A stretch of 64,000 bases of DNA from the NCBI GenBank assembly GCA_019055375.1, contig JAHQIW010000076.1, positions 46,134 through 110,133 of the forward strand. The letters are read 5' to 3'. The notes under the pieces are model-generated. The model made no database searches. It had not been told where the DNA came from and saw only the letters and a program-made list of their open reading frames with translations. This stretch comes from Parelaphostrongylus tenuis. Lineage: Eukaryota; Nematoda; Chromadorea; Rhabditida; Metastrongylidae. Below, piece by piece: positions 12,376-24,125 of the stretch. The translations under genes were made by a program, and so were the position numbers. How positions within the stretch are numbered: position 1 is the first letter of the stretch; each line of letters begins with the position of its first letter.

Positions 12376-12686
12376 GGTATTAATATAATGAAAATTTTGA
12401 GCGGAATGCTCAAGTTCTCCATAGTTGGACAGAGTACTCCCAGTTCTTCATTTCATAACGTATTTTCAGCACCAAGAGTTGCCTTTGAAAAGAAGTACAT
12501 TGAATTCGATGAAGTCATAACGTGCCTTACAGGGTTGGCAATAAGTTCTAGCTGCCGAAGACCTTTGAGAAAAGTTTTCTAACGGCACCAATGCTTGAAC
12601 ATTGCTAGAGGCAGCACCTACATGGATATGTGATACCTTAGCTTTGCTGAATGAAGGCTTGATTGGGTGAAAAAACTCACCAGTTA

Positions 12687-13121
12687 CCTAAGAGAATTGA
12701 GGGGTGGGCAAAAAACACGGCCTCAGCCGGGTATCAAACCCGCACTTCATCCATACCGGGTACACGGGCTAATTCCACTACACCACAGAGGCACGTCTCT
12801 ACCTCCACTCATTCTTCAACATCTCTATGTTAGCTATCAGCCACCAACCATCAACAGGTTTGGTCGGGTATGCGATTTCGCTTTATAAATCCCGCTGAGC
12901 TGACAGCCATTGTATTAACTGATACTCGAAATTCTTACTTTTTTACTGCATTTTTTCGCAGTGTTATGATGTTTTATATATGCCTATGAGAACTGAGTGG
13001 TGGGAAAAAACACGGTCTCAGCTGTGGTAGTAACACGCGTCCCCGGTATGGATGAGACACGGGTTCGCTCCCTCCTCCCCCCTGAGGCCGTGTTTTTTGC
13101 TCACCATTCAATTCTCTTAGG
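12687..13121. repeat. Palindromic SINE pair, 435 bases
   Basis: The outer words are complementary: CCTAAGAGAATTGAGGGGTG on the left, CACCATTCAATTCTCTTAGG on the right, with CAAAAAACACGGCCTCAGC / CTGAGGCCGTGTTTTTTG inside. The left tRNA-like head (12718-12790, minus) has box A TGGTGTAGTGG and box B GGGTTTGATACC; the right head (about 13010-13075, plus) has GGGTTCGCTCC. The upstream SINE segment ACCAACCATCAACAGG lies in the spacer. Confidence 0.72.
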
Positions 13122-15679
13122 TATATACGAAACATTATAACAGAAAAAGCGCAGTAAAGGTACTAGAAATTCCACCAACTTCCTCCATGTCGCAAAATTT
13201 ACGAGCTGTTCCAGTTTTTTTCCTGCGATCTTCATGATCTATGTTCGAAAATTCATGAAAAGAGTTTTTTTTCGTGTGTTTTTTTTTCGATACACATAGA
13301 CCAAACGTAGACGTTTTTCCAGTTAGCTCCCACACAGTTTTGTATCGTCACAGTGTTGTATACGATTGCGCAGCATATAAGCGAGTTTTCTTGACATTAT
13401 TTTTGGAGAAAGAGGCCACTACTTGGCATATTGCCAACTTTCTATATTCCTTATGTCTATGATGCTTTTACGAGGAATGGAAAAGTTAAGAGGCAAATTC
13501 TGCTTAGTTTTGATCGTTTTTTCATCCACCTTGATATTGAGGAAGCGGTTCGGTGCATCGTCTTTGACGAGGCGCTGTGCTGCATTAGTCAGCTGTTACA
13601 CTGAATTTATTTTTTGTGAGATGATGAGAAAGCAAATGCAAAACTCCCATTATTTCAATATTTTTTGTTGCAATTCAGCAATGGTGCTAAACGGAGTGCC
13701 GTCATTTGCAGAGGTGACTCCGCCCTACACCCTCCATTGGCGCCATTTTGGAGATGGCTCTAATCTCTTTTACAACAATTTTTTTGTCCTTCGGCAGTTT
13801 TTTCGTTGACGGTGACGGTGAACGATGAGCGATGCTTGTTTGCTGTTCCAAAGCGATTCTAAGCAAACCGAACAGAAACAGATCTTTCTGTGTCCAATTC
13901 CATTTTGAATTCATGCAATGACATTCGCACCAAATTGTCCTTCTAATCTTTAACTTCAACTCGATTTGTGGGTTTAAAGCTCCATAAATGAATGGTAATT
14001 CCTCTATTCCAGGAAAAACTTTGCAAAAATTACTCCACATTAAATGAATTATTCGACTTCTTCAAAATAAAAGAAGGATAAGTAGTCTCCATTAAATTAT
14101 AGTATTTCGATCGCGACGGATTTGAAGTTATATGAGATATTTCGTTCAAAAAAAGTCACTGTTTCCGTTTCAAAACGAGATTGTCTGATTTATGGTGGAT
14201 ATAAAATGTAAGTGGGTTTGTTACTTCTTGCAGAGGCTGAGCTTTGTGTAATGACATTCACATAATGCGCCTGTCTAGTCATTCATTTCTACTGAAGTGG
14301 TCTTTCTGCCCTACATTCGTAAGCAGTTTAATGATAGTTCGACTGAAATTCGCAAGCCAACATCATTTGAAAGGTGATCGTCCTCCTACGATGAGATTAT
14401 CATGCTGGATTTTTTATACTAAAATAGCAGCAATATGACAAGAAGTGGATCATAGCAACGTAAAATCTTTATTATTAACGACGCACAATTGAATTTAGAA
14501 GTTTTAATGATCTTTTATTTTCGCTAAGATTTATTACCAGTGACATAAGCAGGCAGCGGTAATCGCAAAGCAGAATCAACTTGTCGAGTGAAATTTGCCA
14601 AAGAACAGTGGATATTGAGATCTTTAGGTTTGCGACAGCAATTACTCGATTCAATGTTCACTACCTTTTCAAAAATATGACAGAATTTGAAATGGATTTT
14701 TAAAAATATAAGCGGAATTCTTATGTGCGACAGTTCCACATAGTTAGGATGGATCAATATAAAAAGTGAGTTTGAAGCGGCTATTATTTAGTTGAGTGGA
14801 GTTTGTTGTGCGCATTGATGATTCAAATACTTTATGATAAACGCTCTTTAAATCCTCTTAATGCCATGAGATAGTGACTAGCTGAGTATCATCGTCAATT
14901 GAAAGTCGCTCTAGTCTTCGGTAATAGGATTATTACAGTAAGCGGATGCCATAGTAAAACTTGTATTCCCCTCCGGTTTACCGTGTTCCTCTAACTTCTA
15001 CAAAGAACATGCAGCGGTTTCAAACTTGAGTGTAGTCAAAATTTATGTTTCAAAGCACTTTACATTCAATGGACCATCAGTATAGCAAACCTGAGAGTAT
15101 CCTAAACTTCACCGTTGACATTATTGGAATGTCTGTATTCAATAAGATACACAAACTTCTGGAGTCCTTTCTTGTTGGAAAAACGTTTCCTTGAACTCTC
15201 TGTAACTATACTAATCTCGACAGTTTCAGTATTGTGTTTGGTTGCTAGAAAGCCTTTTTTTGTTGCATTATAGTAATGGAAAATTACATTATGTTTTGCA
15301 CTCGGTTTTTTTTCTTTTTTAAACGGAAAACGCTCCACTTGCGAATTGCGCTTTGCGATCAAACCGTCCTAATAGGGTTGAAATAGAAGATGTGAGACTT
15401 CTTATTCTCACTAGATTTGTGTTTTTGCGAGTTGATTTGCGAGATGGAAGGGTTGGAGCATTTGTTGCCGAGAAAACAAATGGCTTCTTTTTTAATTATC
15501 AACTTGAGGAGTTTCCAGCGTCTTGATAATTTACATCTCACTGCCTAATGATTGAAATCTTGCTGAGAGTGCTGCTATTAGTAATAATGAGAAAACTTAT
15601 GGATTTTTAATACTTGATACCTTTACTTTCGGCTGTTCATGTAGACCCCGCTCAAAACATCAATAATCTGATAACTGTT
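13122..15679. other. Unrecognised non-coding DNA
   Basis: Overlapping open frames on both strands at 13423-14040 are not backed by splice sites or a family. No repeats were recognised. Confidence 0.4.
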
Positions 15680-16118
15680 AACATATTTCGAGTCTTTTAT
15701 GAGGTCTAGCATGGCACTTATACAGTGCTAGACACTTGTTTCGCTATTACGGCCTCATCAATAGCATGGTGCCTATCGGGCTAGCCGATCTCTTACATGG
15801 GAACATCCCAGCTACATGTGAAAAAACCGACGCCAAATTATTCTAACTAGCGCATGTTGAGGGAAAAATTACCCGACACTGCAGTGACTAACAAGCAACA
15901 TTTTATCAGCCATGAAGGCTCAAATGATTGCCACTCCAATGTCGGGGATTTTCTCACTCAACTTGCAGTGATTTAGATAATTCGGCGTCAATTCCTTTAT
16001 AAGTAGGTTGTATAACCCTCTACAAGTCCGCACTATTCATGAGCCTGTAATGGCGAAGCACGTGGCTAGCACAATATAAGTGCCATACCAGACCTCTTAA
16101 AAGACTCGAAAACATTTT
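15680..16118. mobile_element. Foldback element FB2
   Basis: There is a near-perfect inverted repeat of the outer 45 bases: TCGAGTCTTTTATGAGGTC then TAGCATGGCACTTATACAGTG on the left; CAATATAAGTGCCATACCAG then ACCTCTTAAAAGACTCGA on the right. Inner arms carry GACGCCAAATTATTCTAA / TTAGATAATTCGGCGTC and CACTGCAGTGA at the centre. There is no coding sequence. Confidence 0.75.
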
Positions 16119-16220
16119 ATCAAATTATCTAATGCTAGACTTTATATTGAAGACAATAAAATGAAGATTAAAGATATTTTTTTTCCTTTTTAGTAAGTGA
16201 AGTTTTATTACTTCGTTTAT

Positions 16221-16808
16221 ATTAAGTCTTCTCATAAGTTTTGACACTAGAACAATAAACACCAAATTCATTAACCGTAAGTTAGTAAAATCGCTTAACA
16301 ACACTAACAACAATGACACTACAACAATTCACCACATTGTTAACAGCAGACGATCAACGCCAAGCGTTACTGTGAGCACCTGGATGCTGCAATCGGACCT
16401 TGTCGCGTCGACGTCACAATCTCATCCTGCTTTAAGACACGCGAGGCTGCATGTCGACAAGTTGACAAAGAGAGTTGATCGAACTGGGCTGGGAGTTGCT
16501 GGATCATCCTCCGTATAGTACTGACTTGTGGCCGTCTGTCTATCACCTCTTCCGGTCACTTGAGCATTTCCTAAGCAAAAGAAGTTCCGAGATATCAATC
16601 GTTTGGGTTGAAGATTGACAACTCTCATTGAATCCAAGGATTACGAGTTCCATGAGCGCGGTACCGATTTGCTGCCTGAAAAATGGCAGAAATATGTTCA
16701 GGGTAATGGCACATATTTGAACTATGGTTGTTAAGCAATTTTAATCACTTCTGGTTAATGTATATGGTGTTTATTGCTCACTGCCAAAACTTATGAGAAG
16801 ACCTAATA
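16221..16808 (+). mobile_element. Internally deleted mariner-like element
   Basis: The terminal inverted repeats are TTAAGTCTTCTCATAAGTTTT on the left and AAAACTTATGAGAAGACCTAA on the right, flanked by TA. The interior is about 590 bases and keeps only the end of a transposase frame (HLFRSLEHFL-like region, then KFRDINRLG and LLPEKWQKYVQGNGTYF), with stops. The 5' coding part with the first catalytic residues is absent, so the copy is non-autonomous. Confidence 0.8.
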
Positions 16809-17248
16809 CGAGCGGCAAATGGTTGTTTTTCATCCACAGCGAGTGAGCTTGCTGGATGTCATACCTTGTTACGAAAGAACTCGTCACGCAGTTTGCAGCG
16901 ATGTTTTGCAGACCGGTAGCTAAGTGGGCCATTTTGTCAAGAAAAAAAATGGGACTATGTTTTCACTACTGCTCAGCTTTGATTCTCTTTTCATTGAAGG
17001 AATATCTCGTATTTCTTCTTTGACTCAAGTAGTCGATTTTATGGGGTTGTAATATAAACAAAGCAATAAAAATTTTCATGTAATGACGAAACACACCGCA
17101 TTATGGCCAATACTGGCATAAAACTTGTGGAATGGCGCTATGGATACCATTCACACTAGAAAGCTCTCAGAAACAACAACGCGTGATACCTGTTCTTGAA
17201 TACCGCATTGATGTGAGCGTGAAAATATACAGAACAAATTTAAGGATC

Positions 17249-17343
17249 TTGAGTGGCATGCACAGCACTCGATCCCGTGCGGAAGGTGAACCTGCGTTTT
17301 ACCTATACCGGGAGCGCGTGTTACCACAATATCACCAAGACGA
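17249..17343 (-). repeat. tRNA-derived SINE, head region
   Basis: The antisense copy contains GGTGAACCTGCGTTTTACC and GGGAGCGCGTGTTACCACA, which correspond to box B and box A of the SINE consensus, followed by ATATCACCAAGACG. Confidence 0.55.
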
Positions 17344-17424
17344 TCACTTTACTGCCACTCTTTCTTCGATGTAGACTGTCGGAGCTCAATATTTTCCCTT
17401 ATTGATGACTCACACGAACTTTCA

Positions 17425-17905
17425 TAGGTCTTCCATATAGCTAACGTTTCGGCGGTTTGGCCTCCAACAGAGCCACGATGATTCGAAACGGGTGTCTAAA
17501 GCAGTATTTATCATACGATTTTCGTCGTCATCGCCATTGCTCAAGACGAATTGCGTAGAGTGATCACGTTTATAGCGTTGCCTTTCATACAGGACTTTAG
17601 CCATGTGATATGACATAGCATCACTCGGCAGATCTCCACGATACGGGGCGGTTTTTGGACGATTGCCGATCGAATCTATTTGCTGCTCCGCTGACAAACC
17701 ATCCTGCAGCAGACGGACTAGTATTAGGTGAGATATAAGATGCAGACCTTGATTCCGTCTTTCGTGAACCTTGATGTAGATGTTGAATACTCTCCTTTTA
17801 TTGACCCGTACTCGAGGTTTTAAGAACTTAATTATGACTAACGTTTTAACGGCTTTCTTTTCACGGATCCATGATTAATTGAAACTGGTGTCCACAGCAG
17901 TTGTT
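17425..17905 (-). repeat. Two tandem, diverged GAAACGTT-motif repeat units
   Basis: In antisense, CCGCCGAAACGTTAGCTATA (17450 downward) and AAAGCCGTTAAAACGTTAGT (17855 downward) begin related units. Each is preceded by AAGCAGTA/CAGCAGTTG and ACGGGTGTC/ACTGGTGTC words. The 91-codon minus-strand frame at 17422-17697 is inside this repeat and is probably not a gene. Confidence 0.4.
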
Positions 17906-18763
17906 CTTTGTACGAAGTAGGTCGTTGTAGCTGTTTCTTCAAGGCTGTCAGCAACCCATCTTTACCGGATCTGGTGTGGTGAGCGTATATCCGTATTGAA
18001 CCTATTGAGCTGACCAGTTTATGGTATGTATAATCTACGCAAAATCTTTGTTTTACTGGCTGTTAGCAGTGTTGTGATGTTTCAATCCAACATTCGACCC
18101 CCGGTGAAGGCTGAACCCGTGTCTCACACACAACACTGCCAAGAAGCAGTAAGAAGAGGTAATTTGAAGAGCCAACTTTCACTGAACTTCGAAATGTCAA
18201 ATCAAAATAAAAGTCAATGAACTTCATAAGAACTAATCATTATTTGAAGCTTGGCAAAGTTGTTACGTCTTCTTCAAATCACTAGCTGACTTTCCGGCAA
18301 CTTCGCCTTCGTCAGATTCTGAACATACTTGTGTGAAGCTATTCGTATAAGTAAACAAAAACTTGTAGTATAAATGAAAATCTATTGTAATTGTAACCAT
18401 GACATCTTGTTCAAGAAAAAAACCACTCAATATGTTCTTTGCATAGGATGGCGCTCGAACCTGCCACCGCTTCTCTCCACTTCCCCATCTCAGTAGAATA
18501 AATGGAAAATAGGTTTCAGTTGCTGCGTGATTATGCGGATTGCTATCCAGACTAGAGTATGAATTTGAATTGGGATTCCATATGATTGGTGATGTCCAGA
18601 TACTTATCCTTTTTGTTCATTACTGGATTCTTTGAATATCCTCAAAATACCTCAAAAGTTTTCCGCAATGACGCCTTTGACTCATGGTCTAGGTTCAAGG
18701 ATTATTAAGTTGAAAGGAGTTGAATGTTTTATTGTTACTCTTTGGTAATCTTACAACTTAAAA

Positions 18764-18905
18764 TTTACTGTATAATTTTTACAATGTCTTTTAGGTAATG
18801 TACTATAATATAAAATGTACTCAAGTGTGATATACCAAAGTTAATAAAAGTATTATAATATAGTACCTACCTAAGAAACATTGTAAAAATTATGCAATAA
18901 ATATT
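18764..18905. repeat. Short AT-rich hairpin (MITE-like)
   Basis: The inverted repeat has arms of about 50 bases: GCATAATTTTTACAATGT-type sequence on both sides (left TGTATAATTTTTACAATGTC, right ACATTGTAAAAATTATGCA) and GGTAATGTACTATAATAT / ATATTATAGTAC equivalents. No coding. Confidence 0.6.
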
Positions 18906-19879
18906 ATATGGTAGTGCAAACATTGCAGTGTCCTCTCATTCTCTACACTTGAATTATTACATGAAATTCAGTTTTTCCCGAGTTTCAAATGTTAGAATTG
19001 CAGGCATCAAGATAGTGATTTCGGCAAATCTGCCTTTATGGATTTATAAGTAGTGCTGCGCAAAACGCCTTGAAACAATTAGGTATGGGGACTAAGGAAG
19101 TGTGCACAAGGAGATTTCGTTCTCAAAAATGTCGTTGCGACAAATTTGACTTTGAACATGAGGCAGTTTTCGGATGTTCTCTTGCCACTGACGATTGAAG
19201 GCCATGGTGCAAGCAAGTACAGCGCAAATGTTCTAGAACTAGCCCGATTACTCAGTGTAAGCATCCAAGTTGTCCCTGATTCATATGAAGGAAAATTGAG
19301 AAATCGAATGATTTGAAAAGTGGATGCGCTAGGAATTGGAAGAACATCGCTTCAGCAAGTGGCGTCTACACATTGTACAATCGAGGCGGCAAAGGCTGAC
19401 CATACTGGACTACGAAACTTCGCATTACTAGCACGCTCGCAAGACCTCCCACCTAAATACTCTTCGGGCATCTGGTGTTAGAAAGGTTTCAGGAGCCAAA
19501 CCGATGCCGAAACGTTCTCCAACTACTTTATCGCCGATAAAATTTATGCTTTGTGCAGCCATTGGTTCAACGTTTTGCTGAATCGGATCACATACGCGTG
19601 TTTTTTATTGGCAAAATGCAAACTCTATTTTTTTATTCTAGTTATTGAAGATTATTTTGCTCTGGAATATGCTGTATAAGATACGGAGTTTAAGCCTATC
19701 ATTCTTTGCTAAAGAACCTAAAATATGTAATAGCCATAGTTTAGAGGTACCTTACAGCACGAGCATGGTCGCTGATTTGCTCACGAACCGCATGCATATC
19801 AAGAATCACATCGCTGTGAGGTCTCCTAAATAATTTAACACTTATTTTCAAGATTGAAAATGCTGATTTGATACGTCAT

Positions 19880-22800
19880 TCACCTGTATCACCTGTCGTC
19901 CCGTTGATCGTCGAGTGACTCGAGCGGGTACCAGCAACTCTTCCATTTTTCCCTATCGCGTGCAAGAGTAGCCCAGTGGGTCCTCCTTGCTCTAGGAATT
20001 CGCTGAGCATCATATCTTTCTTCCATCGCTTTCGTGAAGAAATCGGACCAACGGGTCAGTGGTCTTCCTTTAGAGCGCTTGACGTCCCGAGGAATCCAGT
20101 CGGTAACGGCTCTCGTCCATCGGTTGTCGTTGAAGCGCATCACGTGTCCGGCCCACCTTATTTTCGATATCCTGGCGTGTAGAACGGCGTCTCTGATTTT
20201 CGATCGTTGACGTAGGTCGGAAGTTCGGATCCTTTGTCTCATTTGCGAAATACGAGATACTCCTAGCATCGACCTTTCGACTGCGCGTTCGATAACGGCA
20301 AGTGATCTTTCATCCTGCTTACGTAGCGACCAGTTTCTGCTGCATACGTTAGGGCAGGGATAATTGTCGAGTCGAAAAGGTGGGCACGGAGTCGGATGTT
20401 CTTTGTCCTCTTCACTACATCTTCGATGCTCTTAAACGTTCCCCAAGCCGCTCGTTTCCTCCTGCTCAACTCTGGGGCTAGGTCGTTCATCATGTTGATT
20501 TCACGACCTAGATAGATGTAACTGGAGCATTCGGAAATTGTCGTTCCGTTGAGCGTGAATGGGGCATTAGAAACCCATCCGTTCCTCATGAACATTGTTT
20601 TCGTTAGATTCAGTTGAAGACCGATCTTTCCACAGGCGTTGTCGAAATCGGTCAACATTCGTTCCGCTTGGCTGATGTTTGGTGTTATGAGAACGATATC
20701 GTCAGCAAAGCGAAGATGGTTTAATTGTCGACCGTCAATTTTCACTCCCATTTCGTCCCATTCTAAAGTTCGCATAACGTTTTGTAGGGTGGCAGTGAAT
20801 AGTTTTGGCGATATTGTATCGCCTTGTGAACCCCTCTTCTTACGTCAATGGTGATATTGTTGTAGAATGGAGATATTCTGGTCGTGAAATCTTTATAAAG
20901 CTCACGAAGGATCATTATGTACCGAGTAGGGACGCCCTGGTTATCCAGAGCCTCTATAACCGCTTCTGTTTCCACTGAATCAAAGGCTTTCTTCAGATCG
21001 ATAAAAGTGAGACAGAGTGGTTGTTTGTACTCTCGCGAAACTTCAATGAGTCTTGTGATCGTGTGGATGTGGTCCATGGTACTAAATCCTTTTCTGAACC
21101 CTGCTTGTTCGCATGGCTGTCCTTCGTCCAGTGTTCTGTCATCCTGTTCAGGATGACTCGAGTAAAGAGTTTATAGACAACGGACAGCAAGCAGATTGGG
21201 CGATAATTGCCTATGTCGTGAAGGTCTCCCTTTTTGAACAACAATACGGTCTTGCTGGTTTTCCATTGAATAGGGACCTTGCATTCTGACAGGTAGCGAG
21301 TGAAGAGCCGAGCCAGGGTGTTGATGAGAACTGGCGGCAGGTTCTTCAGGTGTTCTGGTCTAATCCTGTTTGGACCGGGTGTTGTTCTGTTTTTCACCGA
21401 CGATATAGCATGTCGGATTTCGGAAGGAAGGACCGGTGGAACGACATATTCGTCCTCTTTCAATTTATATGACGGTAAGAGAACATGGCTAGCGAAGAGA
21501 TCCGAGTAGTACTGGTGGATGATTTTCTCCATAGCCCTTCTGGAAGCTGTAAGTGTCCCGTCAGGGTATCGGAGTGCAATCATCTTGGTCTTATAGTTGG
21601 CAAAGCCTCGCTGGGCTTTGCGAATGCTCTTCCCAGCTTCTGCAGCTTCTGCCATAACTGCTGCTCTTCTCTCTTTAAGGTCTTCTTTTATCGCTTCTCT
21701 GCATCGTTTCGCAAGTTCGGACGTAAGGTTTCGGTTGCCTGCGGCTCGTGCGATTCCACGTTGACGTATCAGCTCGAGTGTCTGCGGAGACAAGCGTCTC
21801 TTCGTGACCTTAGGACTTTCGGCTTTTTTAGCGCCAACGTGAAGATATTCAACGAGTCGATCGTATTCTTCGTCGATGTTGTCGACAACGGTATCTTCCC
21901 AAGAGCCGACTAATGATTTGAATACATCCCAGTTTATGGTAGTTCTGGGACTTCGTTGTTTGAATTTAGCGGCTTTCTCTCCTCTCCTCGAAAATCGGAA
22001 CGTTGCGCGAAGGAGGCGATGGTCTGATCCCGTGTAGAACTTGGGAACAACAGCGACGTCGGTCAGGCAAAACCTTCGATTTACTATGATGTGATCTATT
22101 TCGTTATGGTACTCTCCATTGGGAGACTCCCACGTCCATCGCTGAGAGAGAGGCTTTTGGAATTGCGAGTTACCATGGATGGTTTGGGTCGTCATGATAA
22201 ACTCGGATAGCCTCTCACCCTGTTCATTCCATTCTAGTCCGTGGGTCCCTATGTGACGTTCTTCAGACGTTCTTCTAGGTCCAATTTTTGCGTTAAAATC
22301 TCCGACAATGACCTTGAAGAATGTATGATCTTCTCTGAAGAATTTTTCGAGGTCCATATAGAACGCTTCGACTTCGTCTTCGTCATAGCTTGATGTTGGT
22401 GCGTAAGCAACGAAGATGGTCAAAGCCGGCATAGAACCACATCGTTTCAACCGTAATCGTCCGATGCGGGTTGTTAGTTGTTCGAACGAATCAATGTTCA
22501 CGGTCAAATTCGATTTGACGAGGACGCCAACGCCACCGACACCTCTGCGATCGCATGTTCCAAGGAACAGTTCTTCTCCGGTGTCATAGACAGCGTGAAA
22601 AGGATGGCGCCTTCTCGTCTCAGCCAGGCCAATGACGTCGTACCTTATTCTTCTTGCTTGAATCAACAGATCTTCTACAGCGGATTGTTGAGCAAGGGTT
22701 CTTGCATTGTAGGTACAGATCGTCATTTTAGTCCGTTTCGATCTTGGCAGCCTAGTTCGGCCCTGAGATTTTAGCAGCCTCTCCGTACTCGTCCTACCTG

Positions 22801-22925
22801 GCGCTGCCGTACCAGGGCTCTTTCGGGGTCAGGGGAATGAGGCCCATATTTGTTACTGTTTTTGGCATTTTTGATACCCAACGTGTAGCTTGCCAGGCTC
22901 TAAGCGTGGGGGTGGATACGTCATT
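19880..22925 (-). mobile_element. RTE-clade non-LTR retrotransposon (LINE), nearly complete
   Basis: The element reads on the minus strand. A presumed 5' leader of about 200 bases lies at 22727-22925, followed by an endonuclease/reverse transcriptase frame and a very short 3' tail before 19889. The 5' boundary is set by where the GC-rich sequence stops and is approximate. The 3' tail (CACCTGTATCACCTGTCGTC on the plus strand) recurs at the truncated copy near 42.7 kb. RTE elements of this type move by target-primed reverse transcription and use one long ORF with an apurinic-type endonuclease followed by RT. The element lies in the interval between genes D and C. No clear target-site duplication was identified by eye. 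Confidence 0.9.
19889..22726 (-). pseudogene. RTE endonuclease-reverse transcriptase ORF with three frameshifts
   Basis: Translation starts at the ATG at 22726. The endonuclease is intact: TYNARTL near residue 5, ETRRR with Glu36, GDFNAK at 142-147, NEIDHI with Asp211/His212 and SDHRLL at 234-239. The RT follows (NYRPICLLSVVYKLF; then IDLKKAFDSVETEA in the next frame). Frameshift 1 is near 21140, before DEGQPCEQAGFRKGF. Frameshift 2 is near 20827, where the usual VRQGD is cut by one base. Frameshift 3 is near 20328, before LRKQDERSLAVIERAVE. The RT active site FADD is at 20698-20709. The C-terminal zone (KIRWAGHVMRFNDNRWTRAV) is well kept, ending at 19889. Only frameshifts, no scattered stops, separate this copy from an active one, so insertion was fairly recent. 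Some frameshifts could be assembly errors. Confidence 0.9.
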
Positions 22926-23034
22926 AACTATCCATAAATCATTGGTTGGCCAGATATGCACTCAATCAGCACTATGATGCCCTAAATTTAATGAAATGTA
23001 TGGTGCATCCCCATGCTCAAATCAAACCAGCACC

Positions 23035-23117
23035 ATGGACGACTACCGCGAGAAGGAAAGAATGGAACACATGCTGAGGTCCGCACAATTCGTGAATCGC
23101 ACCGTCCAAGTATACAA
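23035..23117 (+). CDS. Candidate first exon, unassigned gene
   Basis: An ATG in a good context (CACCATGG) opens 27 codons rich in charged residues (MDDYREKERMEHMLRSAQF, then VNRTVQVY). The exon ends in phase 2 at a consensus donor, AA then GTAAGTATAG. GC content and codon choice differ sharply from the surrounding AT-rich DNA. It lies about 110 bases beyond the presumed 5' end of the minus-strand RTE element, on the opposite strand, so it could instead be read as an internal exon or a leftover of an interrupted gene. I found no convincing phase-2 partner exon between here and 26.9 kb. Function unknown. Confidence 0.38.
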
Positions 23118-23304
23118 GTAAGTATAGTGGGGCATACTGAGGACTGATCGACGGGAGTGCTTCGTGTCTTATTCTTATTATATCGTTTATGTCGAGTAAT
23201 GGAAAATAAGTGAATCGGAGCTGTAGACTTTACTGAGATTTGTTCAGGGTTAGAGCAATAACAAGCTACTGATACTCTTCACCATTGTTGATTTTATCCA
23301 GTGA

Positions 23305-23402
23305 GAAGAGTGATGTGCAAAACTTTCGCGTCATGTGGGACTCGAACCCACATCTCACTCTAACCGGCAGTACGTGCTTTAACCCGCTGCATTACTAAAG
23401 AA
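23305..23402 (-). repeat. tRNA-derived SINE, partial
   Basis: The antisense copy contains the tail junction GTGATGTGCAAAACTTTCGC, box B complement GGGACTCGAACCCACA and box A region ACGTGCTTTAACCCGCTGC. Confidence 0.6.
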
Positions 23403-24054
23403 CATTTGAAAATGCAGATTATGATTTTGAAATATATTCACAATGCAAACCAAACAAGTATTATTATGGTATCCTCGTCATAAGGAAAACTAAACTGTTA
23501 TTCTACTTGAAATTTTGATTCATTTATAAAAACTTTTTATGTGCTCTATTTGCTATTATTCCTTGTGTCTACTAAAATATATTAATAGCTAGTTCCATCA
23601 ACCAGATCGGTAATAGTGGTGTTCATGAAATTTCTAATTTTAACGTTTAGGGGATGTTTTAGAATTTGAAGTTACAGGATACAGGAATTTTCGTTCAATT
23701 TGATAGTTGAGGTTGAAATGGTCCTTAATTTCTAAAAAAAAAAAAAAAACTAGAGGCGACCGTCTGTTTGAGATCCGCTTCTTAGCCAAAGTAATCGAAT
23801 TTCGCGCTATAATTATTTTGATTTAAAGAAGCTGATAAGGTAACAAATTTATCATTATGATGGCTATGGCTCAGATCACATAAGGTTGCTAGATCTTGTA
23901 TAAAATAAATATTTCTGTTTCAAATAGTCTGTAGTAATCGCGAAGTTTGTTTGAATCTGCGTTTTTTTCTAAAATAGAGTTCATATAGGAGTATGCTATG
24001 TTGGGTTAAATGCCTTACTGGACACCTTTACATACCAAAAAATTTCCAAAGATC

Positions 24055-24125
24055 CCATCTAGCGCAGTGGTAAAGGCTGCTTAAAATAATCACCGCTTCC
24101 TTTGTTCGATCCTGTTCCAAGTTAA
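24055..24125 (+). repeat. Degenerate tRNA-like sequence
   Basis: Box A-like TAGCGCAGTGGTAAAGG and box B-like TGTTCGATCCTG are about 40 bases apart. There is no convincing cloverleaf stem, so it is a tRNA pseudogene or another SINE head. Confidence 0.33.

Larger units (their letters stand above)
16809..19879. other. Repeat-poor AT-rich DNA between SINE and RTE
   Basis: Besides the SINE at 17.25 kb, the motif repeats at 17.4-17.9 kb and the hairpin at 18.8 kb, no coding is supported. A core GCCGAAACGTTCTCC at 19504 is another weak copy of the motif repeat. Confidence 0.4.

Noticed and set aside
13423..14040. Long open frames on both strands
   Set aside because: They overlap each other, have no splice-consistent partners, and no known motif.
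17422..17697. 91-codon minus-strand frame (LSAEQQIDSIGN...)
   Set aside because: It coincides with a tandem repeat unit; it is kept as repeat rather than gene.
21300..22774. Plus-strand open frames at 20.6-22.8 kb
   Set aside because: They are antisense shadows of the RTE coding sequence.
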